Shown piece after piece: positions 24,773 through 35,810 of a stretch of DNA of 64,000 bases. The position numbers and the translations under genes are program-made. The stretch comes from Undaria pinnatifida. Its lineage: Eukaryota > Sar > Phaeophyceae > Laminariales > Alariaceae. The notes beneath the pieces are model-generated. The model was given only the letters and a program-made list of their open reading frames with translations. It did not search any database and was not told the DNA's origin. The stretch is taken from assembly GCA_012845835.1 (NCBI GenBank), contig JABAKD010000002.1:5640106-5704105 (forward strand). The letters are read 5' to 3'. The number at the start of each line of letters is the position of its first letter. Positions within the stretch are counted from its first letter, which is position 1.

Positions 24773-24895
24773 CTTGTTGACAGATGTTCCTCCAGGAAAA
24801 CCTCCGGTATGAGCTGTAGTACCTCCCGAGGGGAGTTGGCGTCTTTCACTGCCGGCGTGGCGTCCTCAACCGGCTGCGTCCGCTCCAATACCGGC
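24773..24895 (-). CDS. ycf45: Ycf45-like NTPase, N-terminal exon (first one recognised)
   Basis: The 123-base exon has acceptor ttcacag at its 5' end and donor AAG|GTGCGT. It enters with one base completing a codon and leaves after two bases. It encodes an acidic stretch followed by EVLQLIPEVFLEEHLSTR, which matches the ELLEVLPxxIRxxL helix that opens the conserved part of Ycf45 proteins. An earlier exon must exist, because this one begins mid-codon. Confidence 0.75.
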
Positions 24896-25559
24896 CTGTG
24901 AACGAGGTGAGGCCAGATTATGTTGACGCTTGTCTACTGTAGCCATCACACAGGGCTACTGTGGGAGGGATACCCGAATATTCACTGGGCCGCTCAAAAA
25001 CAAACTTTCAGATCCGTTTAAGGCGGCGCATATCGCTCGAGCGGCTCTGAGTTGCTGAGAATACAACAGTCGCCAAAGGTTACTCCCTCACCGTAGCAAG
25101 TTACTGTTGAAGACACAATACATAAACCACGCGTTGGTAACAGTGTTGGACCCCGGGTTAAGGGGCAAACAATTCGACAAGTGCGGGCGTATCACGCGCC
25201 AAGACGGGTGAGCGGGTGGGACGCCCCCGTTTGGTCAGCTTTGTAGCAGAGGGTGTGAAGCACAGCAAAGGGCAAATTTCTCGGAGCAAAATTGATTTTT
25301 GAGAACGTCAAGGTTAACGAAGCACGCGGACTCGCTCACATTCTGTGGTGGCGCCTGCTACAACAGTACAACTACTGTAGCCAACCCTGCTACGTTGTTC
25401 CTTGCCCTGCAAGGTCGATGGCTCGACAAACTACTCTATACCTCACCTCACAATCTGACGTTTGAACAAACCGAAAATGCACCTCACTCAAAACACTGAT
25501 TTCAAAAAAAAGAAAACTGAAAGTGCACTTTTTTTCGAACAAACTGAAAGTGCACTTCA

Positions 25560-25843
25560 GACGCATGTTACGATAGAGGTGCGCAACACCATTTTTTTCC
25601 CGCGTTTCCTCAATTTAGGAGCTTAAGACACGCCCTTCTTAACCCAAAAACTGATTCTAGGGAAGCATGAAACTGCTATTACCGGATTAAAAATCCTATG
25701 ATACGTGGCCTGAGAATACAATGAGAATCGCGCAAGAAAATTATGATCTGTTCCCGACCATTTTGGGCTTAGATGCCCCGGCATTCATAACCCATTTCTT
25801 CAGACAAAAAATAGTTATACCTCAATATGTCTATCGCAGCACG
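25560..25843 (+). mobile_element. M1 MITE
   Basis: TIRs GACGCATGTTACGATAGAGG and TCTATCGCAGCACGG bound the copy. Its right end directly abuts a P-family element. Confidence 0.82.
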
Positions 25844-26096
25844 GTAGGGGGGTTGTGTTGTTGTTGGGGCCTTTTTGGCAGCGCGAGTGACTCCCCCATT
25901 CCTTGCGGTCGTAGGCTTTGTTGCTGGTTTTTGTGTCTAGATGTGAGCCCCCGGATAGGATGTTTAGCTGCACGCTGCGCCAAACAAGCCGCCTAACCTG
26001 TTTTTGGTCTGTGAGGGGTGTACAGAGTCACTCGAGCGACTGGTAAACACCCGATAGTGATCAAACAGGGTAACCCTTCCAAACGTAGCCTTGATC
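25841..26096 (+). mobile_element. P-family MITE
   Basis: Starts ACGGTAGGGGGGTTG and ends AAACGTAGCCTTGATCC. Contains GCGCGAGTGACTCCCCC, GATAGGATGTTTAGCTGC and GAGTCACTCGAGCGACTGG. It abuts an M1 copy, and a second partial P copy (26220-26420) follows. Confidence 0.78.
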
Positions 26097-28433
26097 CATT
26101 CCATAAACAAATCCATGGGCTAGGTGTACAGCACATTGACGTTGCGAAACAGGAACCACATTTTGCCCATTTCGACGGTAAAGAAACTCGTTTGTGCAGT
26201 ACCCACGCGCTATCGTGAAGGGTGTAGGGTCAAGTTTGGGGTCCGAGGTCGCTCGCGCGAGTGACGCCCCCCGCCCCTGTCCTGTTGTGTGTTTTTTTCT
26301 TCACTTTCGTGATACGAATCCCCCGATGGAACGGTAAGCTACGCGGCACCAAAGCAATCACCTATACGAAGAATTTTTTCCTGGCGGTGAAACTAGGAGT
26401 ACCCAGCTTACTGTAACCTTGGTCTGCAGAAACCGGTTTTGGAAGAAAACAAATGCTACAGTACCTCAGCATGCCTCTTATGGGCTTGGGACGAATTTGA
26501 ACGTTCGAAAAAAGTGCTTCCGAGCGCTGTCGTCGTGTGGAGTTTTGCCGACGACGTTCTTCGTGGATTTGTGTCTTAGCCAACTTCCCAAAACATGCTC
26601 AGAGGTTTTACTCTGTCGACGAAACAGGCGGGGTGTCGTCTACCCGTCAAGGACGAACAACCATGCAGCAGGATCGGTGTAATCGTTTTGCGCGCGTGTC
26701 TTTCAGACCCCCAGATTGTGCTTTCATCACAACCCTTCCCCCTCGAGCAGAGCTTCGTTCGGTTGTTTCGTATGGCCGATCCCGCAAACTTGATAATTTC
26801 TTGGCAGAATTTCCCTCCGAAACATCCCGCTCTTTAACGGTAGAAAGCGTTCAAATCTTGGTGAAAATCCCGACGTAAGGAGCTTTGAACACAAACCTTA
26901 CCTTCTAGAATCTTGGGCTGTTCCGAATGGCCGACGCCGCAACGATCATCATTTTTCGGCAGGTTTTCCTTGCGAATCCCCGACAATTGCGGCACGGTGT
27001 GGTAGGTGCACATCAGTGCTTGTCTGAGCTCCGCGTACCCCACCCCAAAACTGATTTTGTATATAATAAGAAAAAGACAACCCGGTTGTTGAACCATCTC
27101 ATACCCTACGACGTTGGCATCAAAATAAAAAAAATATCAACAACAAACTGGAATCCCAGCAATATTATAAAAATAAGCCTCAGGAGTAAACAGAGAAAAA
27201 ATACGAAAATTTGCGAAAAAGTGCTATCTGTGTCGTTCGAAAAAGGCGTTTCTTTAAAGCGGCGAATCGAGGGATTAGCCAAGTCGAAACTGACCAATCT
27301 GATAAAAATCAAGTCACAGCCCGGATGCAGAGCTGTGAAAACACGCACTGATTGTCCCGGCTTTCGCGCTGTTTGTGCCCTAGAACACACTCCCCGAGCG
27401 AGGACAACAACACACTCGCTCCTGTGGACACAACTACAAACGCACGTCATACGATATGACCGAGATGGACACACGGCGGGTTTAGTCGTAAAGCACCGCG
27501 ATATTATATGGACGAGGTTTCTGCGGAGATTGAGCGAAACCACCACAACCTCGACCGCTAAGCTGGGAAACGTATGCACCTTGAAGAGGTATGCTCACTG
27601 GCAGCGCTCGAAATGTTTCCCAGGTCAGGGGTCATATGACAGTAAACACGCGGGCGGTCAACACGATTAAGGTATTCTCGTGCGCGTTCTTCCTGTTCTC
27701 TGAATGTACGAAAATGATTCTCCCGCGCACAGAGCCAACCCGTTGTAAAAGCTGGTGAGATACATGCCGACACCTCAACAGCGTGCCATGAATACCGTTG
27801 ACTAGTGCTCCTCAAGATATCTTAAATCGCTATTTATTGCGTGAAACAATACACCAAGTGTTTGATTCTCCAATAGCTCTTTCACTCTCGCATCGTGCGT
27901 GCAGCAGTTTCTGTGATATTCAGAACGCGATAAAAAAAAAATGTTTCTTTACGGCCCCCTCTCTCCCCTCCCCCTCCCCTGACTTTCCCAACTTCACACC
28001 AAGGTAGCTACATTAATTAACAGCAGGCGCACCCCACAGCCAGCCGTCTGGTTACGCCCCGTCCTCATGTCGTTGATTCTTTTTCAGTTTCAGTGTGCAG
28101 AGTGATTGCATACTTACACCCTGAACGTACATGTATGTATCACCCCATCGACGCCATTATTAGCTAGCACCTAAAACAGTCGTCGACCTATATCCTCCAT
28201 AAGGACATGCATGCACGCCCCGCTCACGACGCGCTCTACGATGGAGGCAATAAGGTATACCGCGCTCTACGACAGAGGCAATAAGGTATACCGCGTTCTA
28301 CGATAGAGGCAATGTTGATAAGGAATACCTCTTTTTGGCGAATTGTTTTGTACGTGACGTTTTCAGCTATTCCACGGTAGGGGTGGCACATTTTTTTAGC
28401 TCCTCAAGCGTGGAAGTAGATTACAAGGTCGTG

Positions 28434-28862
28434 TTCTGTAGGGTACGCACATACCATACCCTTGGGTATTTACCCCGGGTATTACCCTACAAAAAACTTC
28501 TGTAAGTTCTGTAGGACATTCATACCCGTACCCGGAACTTCTGGAAGTTCTGTACGCCCGAGCTACAATACCCGGAACTTCTGGAAGTCATAAGACTTTC
28601 CAACTCGTACCCGAAATTCAGTTAGTTCTGTAGGACAATCATACCCGTACCCGGAACTTTTGGTAGTTCTGTACACCCCGTGCCACAAAACCCCGGGGCA
28701 CCTTTTGTACCCGCCCAGAACTTCTGTGAGTTATGTACGCCCGGGCCACAATACCCGGAACTTCTGGAAGTTCTGTAGCACTTTTATACCCGTACCTGAA
28801 ACTTCTGGGAGTTCTGTGAGACCCCCACACCCTTACCCGGAATCCACAAATCCTACAGAACA
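28434..28862. repeat. Minisatellite with palindromic GAACTTCTGGAAGTTC core
   Basis: About eight diverged units of roughly 46-50 bases carry TACCCGTACCCGGAACTTCT-like sequence. The core GAACTTCTGGAAGTTC has 7-base arms and contains TTCTGGAA, a two-module heat-shock-element pattern. It lies between the 3' part of gene A and the 5' side of the Ycf45-like gene. Three M1 end fragments (28230-28345) precede it. Confidence 0.75.
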
Positions 28863-28890
28863 TAACCTTGGAAAGTATCGGTTGACAGGG

Positions 28891-29184
28891 GCGCGTGCTG
28901 CGATTGAGGTGCACCATTTTTTTCTGAGATTCCTCAATTGAGGTTCTTCAATTTGGGCGCTCTAAACGACACGTCTCTTTTTATCCCAAAAAAACAGGTT
29001 TGGGCAAAAATAAAAACCTGCTTCATCGCGGATGAAAACTCCCCTGGCCTAGGTACCGAACGAGATTAATGCAAAAATTAATGGGGCGTATTTCCGACGA
29101 CTTTGGGTTAAGAGCCCCGTCATTCGAAACACGTTTCAGACAAAAAAAGGGCTTGCTGCACCTCTACCAACCGTGGCGTGCGTC
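28891..29184 (+). mobile_element. M1 MITE
   Basis: Ends GCGCGTGCTGCGATTGAGGT and ACCAACCGTGGCGTGCG bound the copy; landmarks TTTGGGTTAAGAGCCCCGTC and GCCTAGGTAC are present. Degenerate TIRs. Confidence 0.8.
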
Positions 29185-29839
29185 TTAATACGATATAGTT
29201 TGCAGTTGGTTGTGTAGTTATGCCTTGGTGGACGCTGACTGTTTTACAGTGAATGCAGACGTTGGTCGGGTTGCTCCGAACTGAACGCCTTCGAAGTCGT
29301 GTCTCGTGTGAGGCATTGAGCGTCTCGTTTTAAGTTTCTCGACGATACTTTTGCTTCACCCCTAAAGAGCGTGGAAGGACTCTTTCGTCGTTGTGTTTTC
29401 GGCAAAGATTCTCGTGATATTCCTGGGAGCCATAGGACTCTTCATCGGGTACGTAGATCTGTTGTCTTTCTTCTCTACATCAGGCTTTGGTGTGAGGTAT
29501 GGCGCTCCCTAACCCAACCTCCAGGCAAGCACCTTGCAGGGGCGGTTCACTTTACCGCAGCATGTGTCAAGCACGCGCGATCGGAGTGTGACACGCATCA
29601 ACAGTCTGCGAAGATGACCTAAGACGAAACCCTCGACCTTGCACAGTTGTATCGATGGTGTGTCCTATTTTTAAGTGGTTAATAACACCACAGCAAGGCA
29701 CCCACCCAGCGGGAGGTTGTTGCCGTTTAAGGACTCACCAGTGTATAACCTGAACGGGCGACCGTAGCCTTGAGTGCACGTGCGTTCAATTTATCGTAGA
29801 GTGCTATTTTTGTATACTGTAATTGCGTACCCGACGCGC

Positions 29840-29919
29840 CGACCAGTCGAACGAAGATCAAATAAGCCCATTGTTTCCACATCCTTGCCGCTGACACCAT
29901 CGACCGCCTCTTCTTGGAC
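29840..29919 (-). CDS. Gene A exon VI (candidate)
   Basis: After acceptor catgctgcag an open frame in the right phase encodes VQEEAVDGVSGKDVETMGLF, then DLRSTGRR. The donor is ambiguous: ACTG|GTCGGC at about 29844, or GTCGG|GTACGC at about 29836. The acidic composition is compatible with a C-terminal tail. No family match was found. Confidence 0.3.
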
Positions 29920-30549
29920 CTGCAGCATGGGCGTGTCGTGAGGTGGGGAACATGTGCAAGCAAAGAGCACGGTGTATGTTGCCCGACGAAGCTATGGCAC
30001 CCCCTTCCCCCCCTTGCGAGCTTGTCTCCCGGCGTTTTAAAGGGTGTCTTTGTCTATGGTACTACGGACTGAGGGCATGGATGGCGACACTATTACGCTT
30101 CACCCGCCCCTCCCGCGCGCTCTAGGTAGTAACACAAAACATTACCCCAAGCTGTCGCGGCTAGCAACCCGTGTAGATCAAGCCCTGCTGTAGGTGAGGA
30201 ATGTTTCAACTTCCAATGAGTTGATATTGTTGTAGATTTTTTCGAGTCCTCCTGGCGCCCACAAGAAGTCAATCGAGATGGAACGTGGCGGACGCAATTG
30301 AACTGCTAATACCTGCACTTCCTACTCGAGTCAGGGGCCATACCACGATCAGACGTTGAAGGCCGTACAGCCTTTACTCGCTTATAGTACGAACGACCAG
30401 GTTTCTATACCGGGATGTCGCAAAAAAAATGAAGTACCTCGAGCTCATTGGTGTTTCTCGCAAGGAAGATACGGGGCTGGAAAAAAGACGCATCACTCTC
30501 TCGTTGACGCCCTATGATGTTTGCTTACGAAAAATCGCTAGAGCCTTAC

Positions 30550-30669
30550 CTCTTTCAGCTCGTGACTGATCAACATCCGTCCGACTCCACCACCCGAGCA
30601 CGAGCCGTGATCGCGGAACGACATCCGGCGAGCGGCATCAAGCGTCGCCATGGCGTTGTCGTTTTTCAG
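30550..30669 (-). CDS. Gene A exon V (probable)
   Basis: A 120-base open stretch (40 codons, phase 0 at both ends) runs from acceptor gcgcacag to donor GAAAGAG|GTAAGG. It encodes NAMATLDAARRMSFRDHG, then GGGVGRMLISHELKE. Phase agrees with exon IV and the donor is strong. I recognise no domain, and no counterpart was found in gene B, so this rests on splice signals and position. Confidence 0.55.
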
Positions 30670-31552
30670 CTGTGCGCCATGGGTCAAATCGTTGGAAGCG
30701 AGAGATCGCGATCTTTGAGTATCACTCACAACATACATACCCATTATGTGTTATCCCCATGCTGGGTTGTATTGTAAACACCTGGCAGTCCAGGGGATAG
30801 CGCGGATCGGAATCCCGGACGCCACCTTCCTAGAAAGGCCACAATGAAAAACACACCGGAGCGTTGGGATTGCTATACGACTCAGGAAAACGACTTTTTT
30901 TTTCCCACTTTTCTTCTCTCGGGTAGACGTATGTAGTAGTCTAACCCGCTCACCCTGACTGGGCTCTCGAGAACAGGAGTGTTGTGGTGGTCCAAAAAAA
31001 TTATTGTGCCCCCCCGTGGATATCATATTTCCTTCCCCTTCAACCATCGCGGTGGGGGAAACACGCACCAACTCCAACTAACGTGTTTCAAAACAAAGGG
31101 GGACGATGTTCGAACATGCCGTACCATAGACCTTTGCCAAGCACAATCACATAGTTGCATTACACTAGTTATTCATTCACGGTACGTACCTTGGAGGCCT
31201 GCAGAACTTGGTTATTTTGCTCCTCGTCGAGCCCTTTCGCCATCATGGCTTCTGCGGCCTGGTGGGAACAACCAAACAGGCGAGCAGCTACAGGTCACGC
31301 GGGGTACGTGATATCTTCGCCCATCGAAGAGAACCGGGCGCTTGCGGTGTTTCAGCAATGCTGGCAGTACGACAATGTCATATATGTGTTCAACTTGCGA
31401 TCAAAATTAGTGATTTCGTCGTGATTTATGCCACGCCGCAGGGAAATAAAGTACACGTAGGACAACAATGCTGGCGTACGTGGAAATATCGATGTATCCC
31501 ACACCGTGCGCGTTTGTGATGTCAGGAGCACATAGCACGCGAGGGAACTCAC

Positions 31553-31649
31553 CTTGGCGAGGGATGTGACTGATTGAGCGGCCCTAGATAATGTACGAGG
31601 GTCGATAGGCCTGCTAGCGCCCACCGTGCTGTTGTCGCTGGCCCGCCGC
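31553..31649 (-). CDS. Gene A exon IV: degenerate exonuclease motif III
   Basis: The 97-base exon runs from acceptor gtgatgcag to consensus donor GCCAAG|GTGAGT. It encodes ASRPIDPRTLSRAAQSVTSL, aligned with RPLTxxMLxYAAxDVxxL of DEDDy exonucleases. The motif III tyrosine is replaced by arginine and the aspartate by serine. The first base completes the split arginine codon of exon III. Length and phases equal B exon IV. Confidence 0.8.
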
Positions 31650-31998
31650 CTGCATCACGGGAAGAGGTGTGGGCATAACGAAGGTATCGGTTCCGTCACA
31701 CGTCAAGCAACATTGAAGCATACAACGGTAGGGACTTGTGCATTAAATGCTTGGGACAGCAGGGTTAGCACCTACATTTCTTGAGCTCGTCATTTGAGAC
31801 GTGTTCTACGATAGATGGTATACCATTTTTTGGCGCGGATATATTTCTGAAGCAGTTGTCAGAATGTCATTCAAATGTAATGAACGTGTTGAATACCCAT
31901 TTGAATCATTTTGGACCGCACATCTTGCAGTTGGTTAGACTGTATATTTTTAATTGCGTGTCGACTCAGCTACGAAGCCGGCTCATTGCACATTATCA

Positions 31999-32260
31999 GC
32001 AACATGCGAGTGCAAACATTATGAAAATGAAAATACACTCAGGCTGTGAGATGGCAGAATTCGTCAAAACTCATATTTTGGTGTGTGCTGCTCAGATCGC
32101 GCGTATTACTGGGGAAATGTCCTCACTAAGAAAATACGTCGGCGACTCCACTTAGAAATAGCTTGTGCCAGGGTCAACAGGGTGATGTTAATCAATCCGT
32201 GCACGGAAACTATAAAACCCGTTCTTGAGGGGGGCAAAACTCGACGGCTGTGGAATGAGC
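31999..32260 (+). repeat. H element left end
   Basis: ATGAAAATACACTCAGGCTG, GTCAACAGGGTGATGTTAAT and CGGAAACTATAAAACCCG match H. It lies in gene A intron 3, with an M1 end (TGTTCTACGATAG) just upstream at about 31802. Confidence 0.7.
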
Positions 32261-32414
32261 CGGTTCACCATTCAAATACTGTGTGCGAACGATTGTTGAA
32301 TACGAGGTAGTCTATACCGTAAACATCTACCGGAATGTCTGAGGAAACAAAACGCTATATATTTCTATTGTGCAGCAGATTATTGTGGGCGTATTCTTGT
32401 GACAGCTCTGGCAC

Positions 32415-32602
32415 CTGTGAGGGCCGTCGCTGCCCGAGTCATTTTCCTCCGAGAAGGCTGTCAAGGTGCAGTCAAGATCCATGTGGACGTCACCCAACAA
32501 AACCTCCATGGCGAGCTGCGTGTCGAAAAGGCTGTAAATCTTGAGAGCGGGGCCGAAGTGACGCCGCAGGGCGATGCCGCCGTTGTTGAAATCGTGCACC
32601 AC
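32415..32602 (-). CDS. Gene A exon III: exonuclease motif II
   Basis: The 188-base exon runs from acceptor gatgtag to donor CACAG|GTGCCA. It encodes VVHDFNNGGIALRRHFGPAL, then FDTQLAMEVL and an acidic, serine-rich tail. VxHDxRxDxxAL...FxTxxxxxFDTQxA is the hallmark of EXD1/Egalitarian exonuclease domains. Length and phase (0 in, 2 out) are identical to B exon III. Confidence 0.85.
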
Positions 32603-33574
32603 CTACATCCCCAGCCAGATATAGATAAGTCGTTGGTGACAAGCAGGCGTCGCCAACCCCGAGATACGCTAGGAAACGGACGAGGGAGGGCCACTACCGT
32701 GTCACAATAAACGACTGCAAAAAGCGCGAGTGGCCTACCGGGTTAGAACATAGACGACTGCAAATAGCGCCAGTGGTTGTATATCTCCTTTGAAAACGGC
32801 TTCGAGCTGTTTGGTTGGCGGAGCTCATGGCTACGGTAAAGAGATACGCCGTTTTATTTTCTGGAACCCCTCACTTGACTAGCTCTATACGCTTCTTTAC
32901 CGAAAAAAACGATTGTTGAGTAGGCCGAATAAATGCGAACGGACGACCAAACCCATGTCGGCCTATCTAAAAAAACGATGTAATATACAAACAAAAACTA
33001 GCGCAAAAAAAAAAAACGAAAACCCGACCATTTTGGGTTTAGGAGCCCATCAGATCATTCCAACTTAACGAAAAAGGCAGAAACGTGCTACGTTTATCGC
33101 AGCTCGTCCTCCATGGCGGTGCGCGCAGGAAAATGAAAAAAAAAACACACACACATACACACACAAGTACACGCTTTAAGACCTCTTCTTTTAAAGACTA
33201 TATAATGGTGGCCGCTAAACGTGACCCAACGGGCAAAAACGTGACCCGCTGGGAAAAACACGCCACGGATGACGTCGAATCAAACCAAAGCACAATGTCC
33301 TGCCGGCATCGGAAGCGATGCAGCATATCTCAACGGGCCAGATCCTGATCCTATGGAAGAAGTCAGTTTAGCTGTTATGCGATGTGTTTTCTTAGGAGTA
33401 GATATGCGCTAGCAAACCCAAACGGTTGTGTGCAAAACAAAGGTTTATATGTGCATAACGTTTTTTCTTGCTGTCTTGAGCATGAAAGCATAGCAGTCCC
33501 GTGTTCGTTAGCCCGGAAGACAAGACAAGCGCGTTGAAAAGGACCCACCACAGGAAATGTCCTCTGAACGTCAC

Positions 33575-33703
33575 CTTCACGGAACTCTCGTCCTCAAGGA
33601 GAGGGCCCAACTGCGCACGCAATAGAGTCCTGCCAGTTGTGGCCGCCTCGAGCGCCCCTACGTCGAATATTACAGCTTCCGCTGGAGACCAGCTTGCAGC
33701 TAT
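33575..33703 (-). CDS. Gene A exon II: exonuclease domain, central strands
   Basis: The 129-base exon (43 codons, phase 0 at both ends) runs from acceptor gtgtcag to donor GTGAAG|GTGACG. It encodes IAASWSPAEAVIFDVGALEA, then a leucine-rich helix. It corresponds to the Q(I/A)A...xxxFDIxxLG...LxxLLE section between motifs I and II of EXD1-like proteins. The length equals gene B exon II exactly. It lies 9.6 kb from exon I. Confidence 0.8.
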
Positions 33704-34053
33704 CTGACACACGGGGAAAAGGAATGACCGTACTCGCAAAGTTAAGCGCCATTCATGGTACAGGTCAGAAGCCAATTTTTTTTTTTTTTGTATTTCGACC
33801 ATATGTTCCGGGGCCAGTTGCCCTGCTGCCAGTAACGAGTGTTTGATAAGATACGAGTGAGTGCCGTCCTTCCTTCGTTTACCACCCGCCGAAGGATGAA
33901 AAGAAAAAAGAAGAAAAAAAAAAGCAGCAGCAGCAGCAGCAAGCAATTGTCTCGATTTATCTAATCACCCTAACAAGTACTTCGTATGTGATAAGCCCAC
34001 GGGATCCCCCACAGTATATCTGTGATACGCAGGGCACGACGCCTACTACAACA

Positions 34054-34303
34054 GACTGATTCTACGATAGCCCCCCCCTCAAACCAGCGATGGTCTTTAA
34101 CGAACGATTCATGGCTGCTCGACACAAGGAAGGATACAACTGAAAACGGGGTGTCCACATATATTCTTGTGTGCAAAGGCCTATCGATCGATGACGTCGG
34201 CGTGTCGAGGGACACCGTATTTCAGGAGATACGACCGGGAGCTGGTTTTGAAACCAGCGATTTCGTTAAAGAAAAATTGGGGGGGCTACCGTAGAACGAC
34301 TCA
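34054..34303 (+). mobile_element. M2 MITE, full-length
   Basis: Left end ACTGATTCTACGATAGCCCC and right end GGGGCTACCGTAGAACGACT are inverted. Internal landmarks are ATTCATGGCTGCTCGACA, GATGACGTCGGCGTG and GGGAGCTGGTTTTGAAACC. It lies in gene A intron 1. Confidence 0.82.
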
Positions 34304-34664
34304 ACAATATAGGTAGCACATTTCTGCTGAGTTGTTTGCTGAATGGTGGCGCTCCTTAGCAACATTGTTTTAGTCGCATACCAACTACAGAAGGCTCTCA
34401 CTCGATTTTGCTCATCGTGTGGAACTTTTGTTTTCCCCCCGAATGAGCTTTTGGAAGAGCCATTTTGACTATATATTGGAGCTCAGCTCCCTACGTCAGC
34501 GCTCCTTGCGCCTCTTCCTTCTTTTGCATGGGGTGGCCGCATTCAGAACGCGGAGCACAACGTATACGTGTCGTGGTGCAATTTTTCACGCCGATATTAG
34601 AGTCATGCCAGGTTACAGGTTCTGTCACCGTACCGCGTGAAACGTACGAGGAAGTTGTTATAAT

Positions 34665-35810
34665 AAAAGAAATATACTCCAGCGGTGAGATCGAAGACTT
34701 TGTCGAGGCTCATATTTGCAAGCTGTGTGATACTCCGATATATTATAAAAATTAAAATACACTCCAGCTGTGAGATCGAATATTTTGTCTAAACTCATCT
34801 TTGCAAGCTGTGTGTGATACTCCGATCGCGCGTATTACGGGTTTTGTGTCCTCATAAAGGATATAGGTCGGCGACTCCCCTTGCAACTACAGTGTAGCTA
34901 TCAGGGTCAACAGGGTGATGTTAGGCAGTCTGTGTGCGGAAACCGTACAACCCGTTTCTGAGGGGGACAAAATCTGACAGCTGTGGAAGGAAATGCATCA
35001 GTTTATCAAGTGAATCCTGTAAGTCGAATATCCGGTGATGGGAGGGCGGAGTTTTTAAGGACGTGGGGGCCTGATTTTGATCAAAAGGGGGGCGGGAGAG
35101 GGGGGAGGGGACGGGTGGGGCAGGTCTATTTGTGCGTGGAAACTCTGAATATTTCTTGTGGGGGAGCGGGGGGGATGTGGCGGGGGGGGGGCGGGGGCGG
35201 GGGGGGGGGGGGCTTCAGGTCGCATAGATGTATGGATTTGCTATACGCGTGGTGCTAGGTCTAGGCGATGGTGCGGGTGGTGGGGAAGGAGGGGGCGTTG
35301 GGGACGGGGGTGGGTGGGAAGTGCAGCAGCGGCATGGACGGCTCTGAAACGATACGGAGGCGATATCCAGGGCGTGGAAGTGTTTACTACTCTGGCGGAC
35401 TTCGATAGTAGGTGGGGCGTTTAAGCAAGAGGAAGCGAGGGAAAAGAAAAAAAAACAGGCGGGGGGGGGGGCGGGTGGGGAAGGGTTTTCAAGAGGTTTA
35501 GGTCACATATAATATTAAAATCAAGGATTTGGTCGACACTGATGTTCGCAACATTGTGTATGATCCTCCGATCGCGCGTATTAGTCATATATGTAGGGGC
35601 CTACTATACGCGCGGTGCTGGGTCTAGGCGATCGTGCGGGGTGTGGGGAAGGAGGGGGCGTTGGAGGGGACGAGGGGGGATGAATGAAAGCTACGTCATG
35701 GATGGCTAGAAAGATAATGACGCGATATCAATGGCCTATTAGTGTTTATTACTCTGGCCGATTTCGATTGTAAGTGGGGCGTTTGAACAAACTGGGCGGG
35801 GAACAATATA
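34665..35810 (+). repeat. H element, G-run rich
   Basis: It begins with a partial duplicate of the left end (34665-34745), then AAATACACTCCAGCTGTGAG and the same order of motifs and G tracts as other copies. It lacks the AT-rich tail. It lies in gene A intron 1; the transcript of A would carry the C-rich strand. Confidence 0.78.

Larger units (their letters stand above)
8142..24895 (-). other. ycf45: Gene span: nuclear Ycf45/SPD1-family P-loop NTPase, 9 exons recognised
   Basis: Nine exons on the minus strand (24895-24773, 23937-23864, 17140-16977, 16505-16406, 13971-13871, 11954-11839, 10733-10632, 9467-9332, 8381-8142) join in matching phase into about 385 residues. They follow the Ycf45/SpoIIIAA-type order: N-terminal LLxLIPE-like helix, LDEGRRP, GDDNRAG, Walker A GVPGSGKT, DTSNEIAGDGD, EALQNHTP with Walker B IVVDEI, SAHGD, and FDTIIEL. 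The family is a RecA/VirB11-like ATPase. Cyanobacteria and red-lineage plastids encode it, and land plants have nuclear relatives such as Arabidopsis SPD1, needed for plastid development. The true start and any transit peptide lie upstream of 24.9 kb and were not identified. Introns carry M1, P, C and H repeats. Plastid targeting is inferred. Confidence 0.88.
24896..28230. other. 5' side of the Ycf45-like gene; exon(s) missing
   Basis: It holds an M1 and one to two P copies (25560-26420). The rest, including overlapping open frames on both strands at 26927-27670, has no recognised motif. A first exon of the Ycf45-like gene is expected here or further upstream. Confidence 0.45.

Noticed and set aside
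26927-27670. 247-codon open frame on the plus strand, the longest ATG frame in a non-repeat part
   Set aside because: It is overlapped by a long open frame on the other strand, has no recognisable motif and an odd Lys/Ile/Thr composition, and lies in the upstream region of a minus-strand gene. Probably fortuitous.
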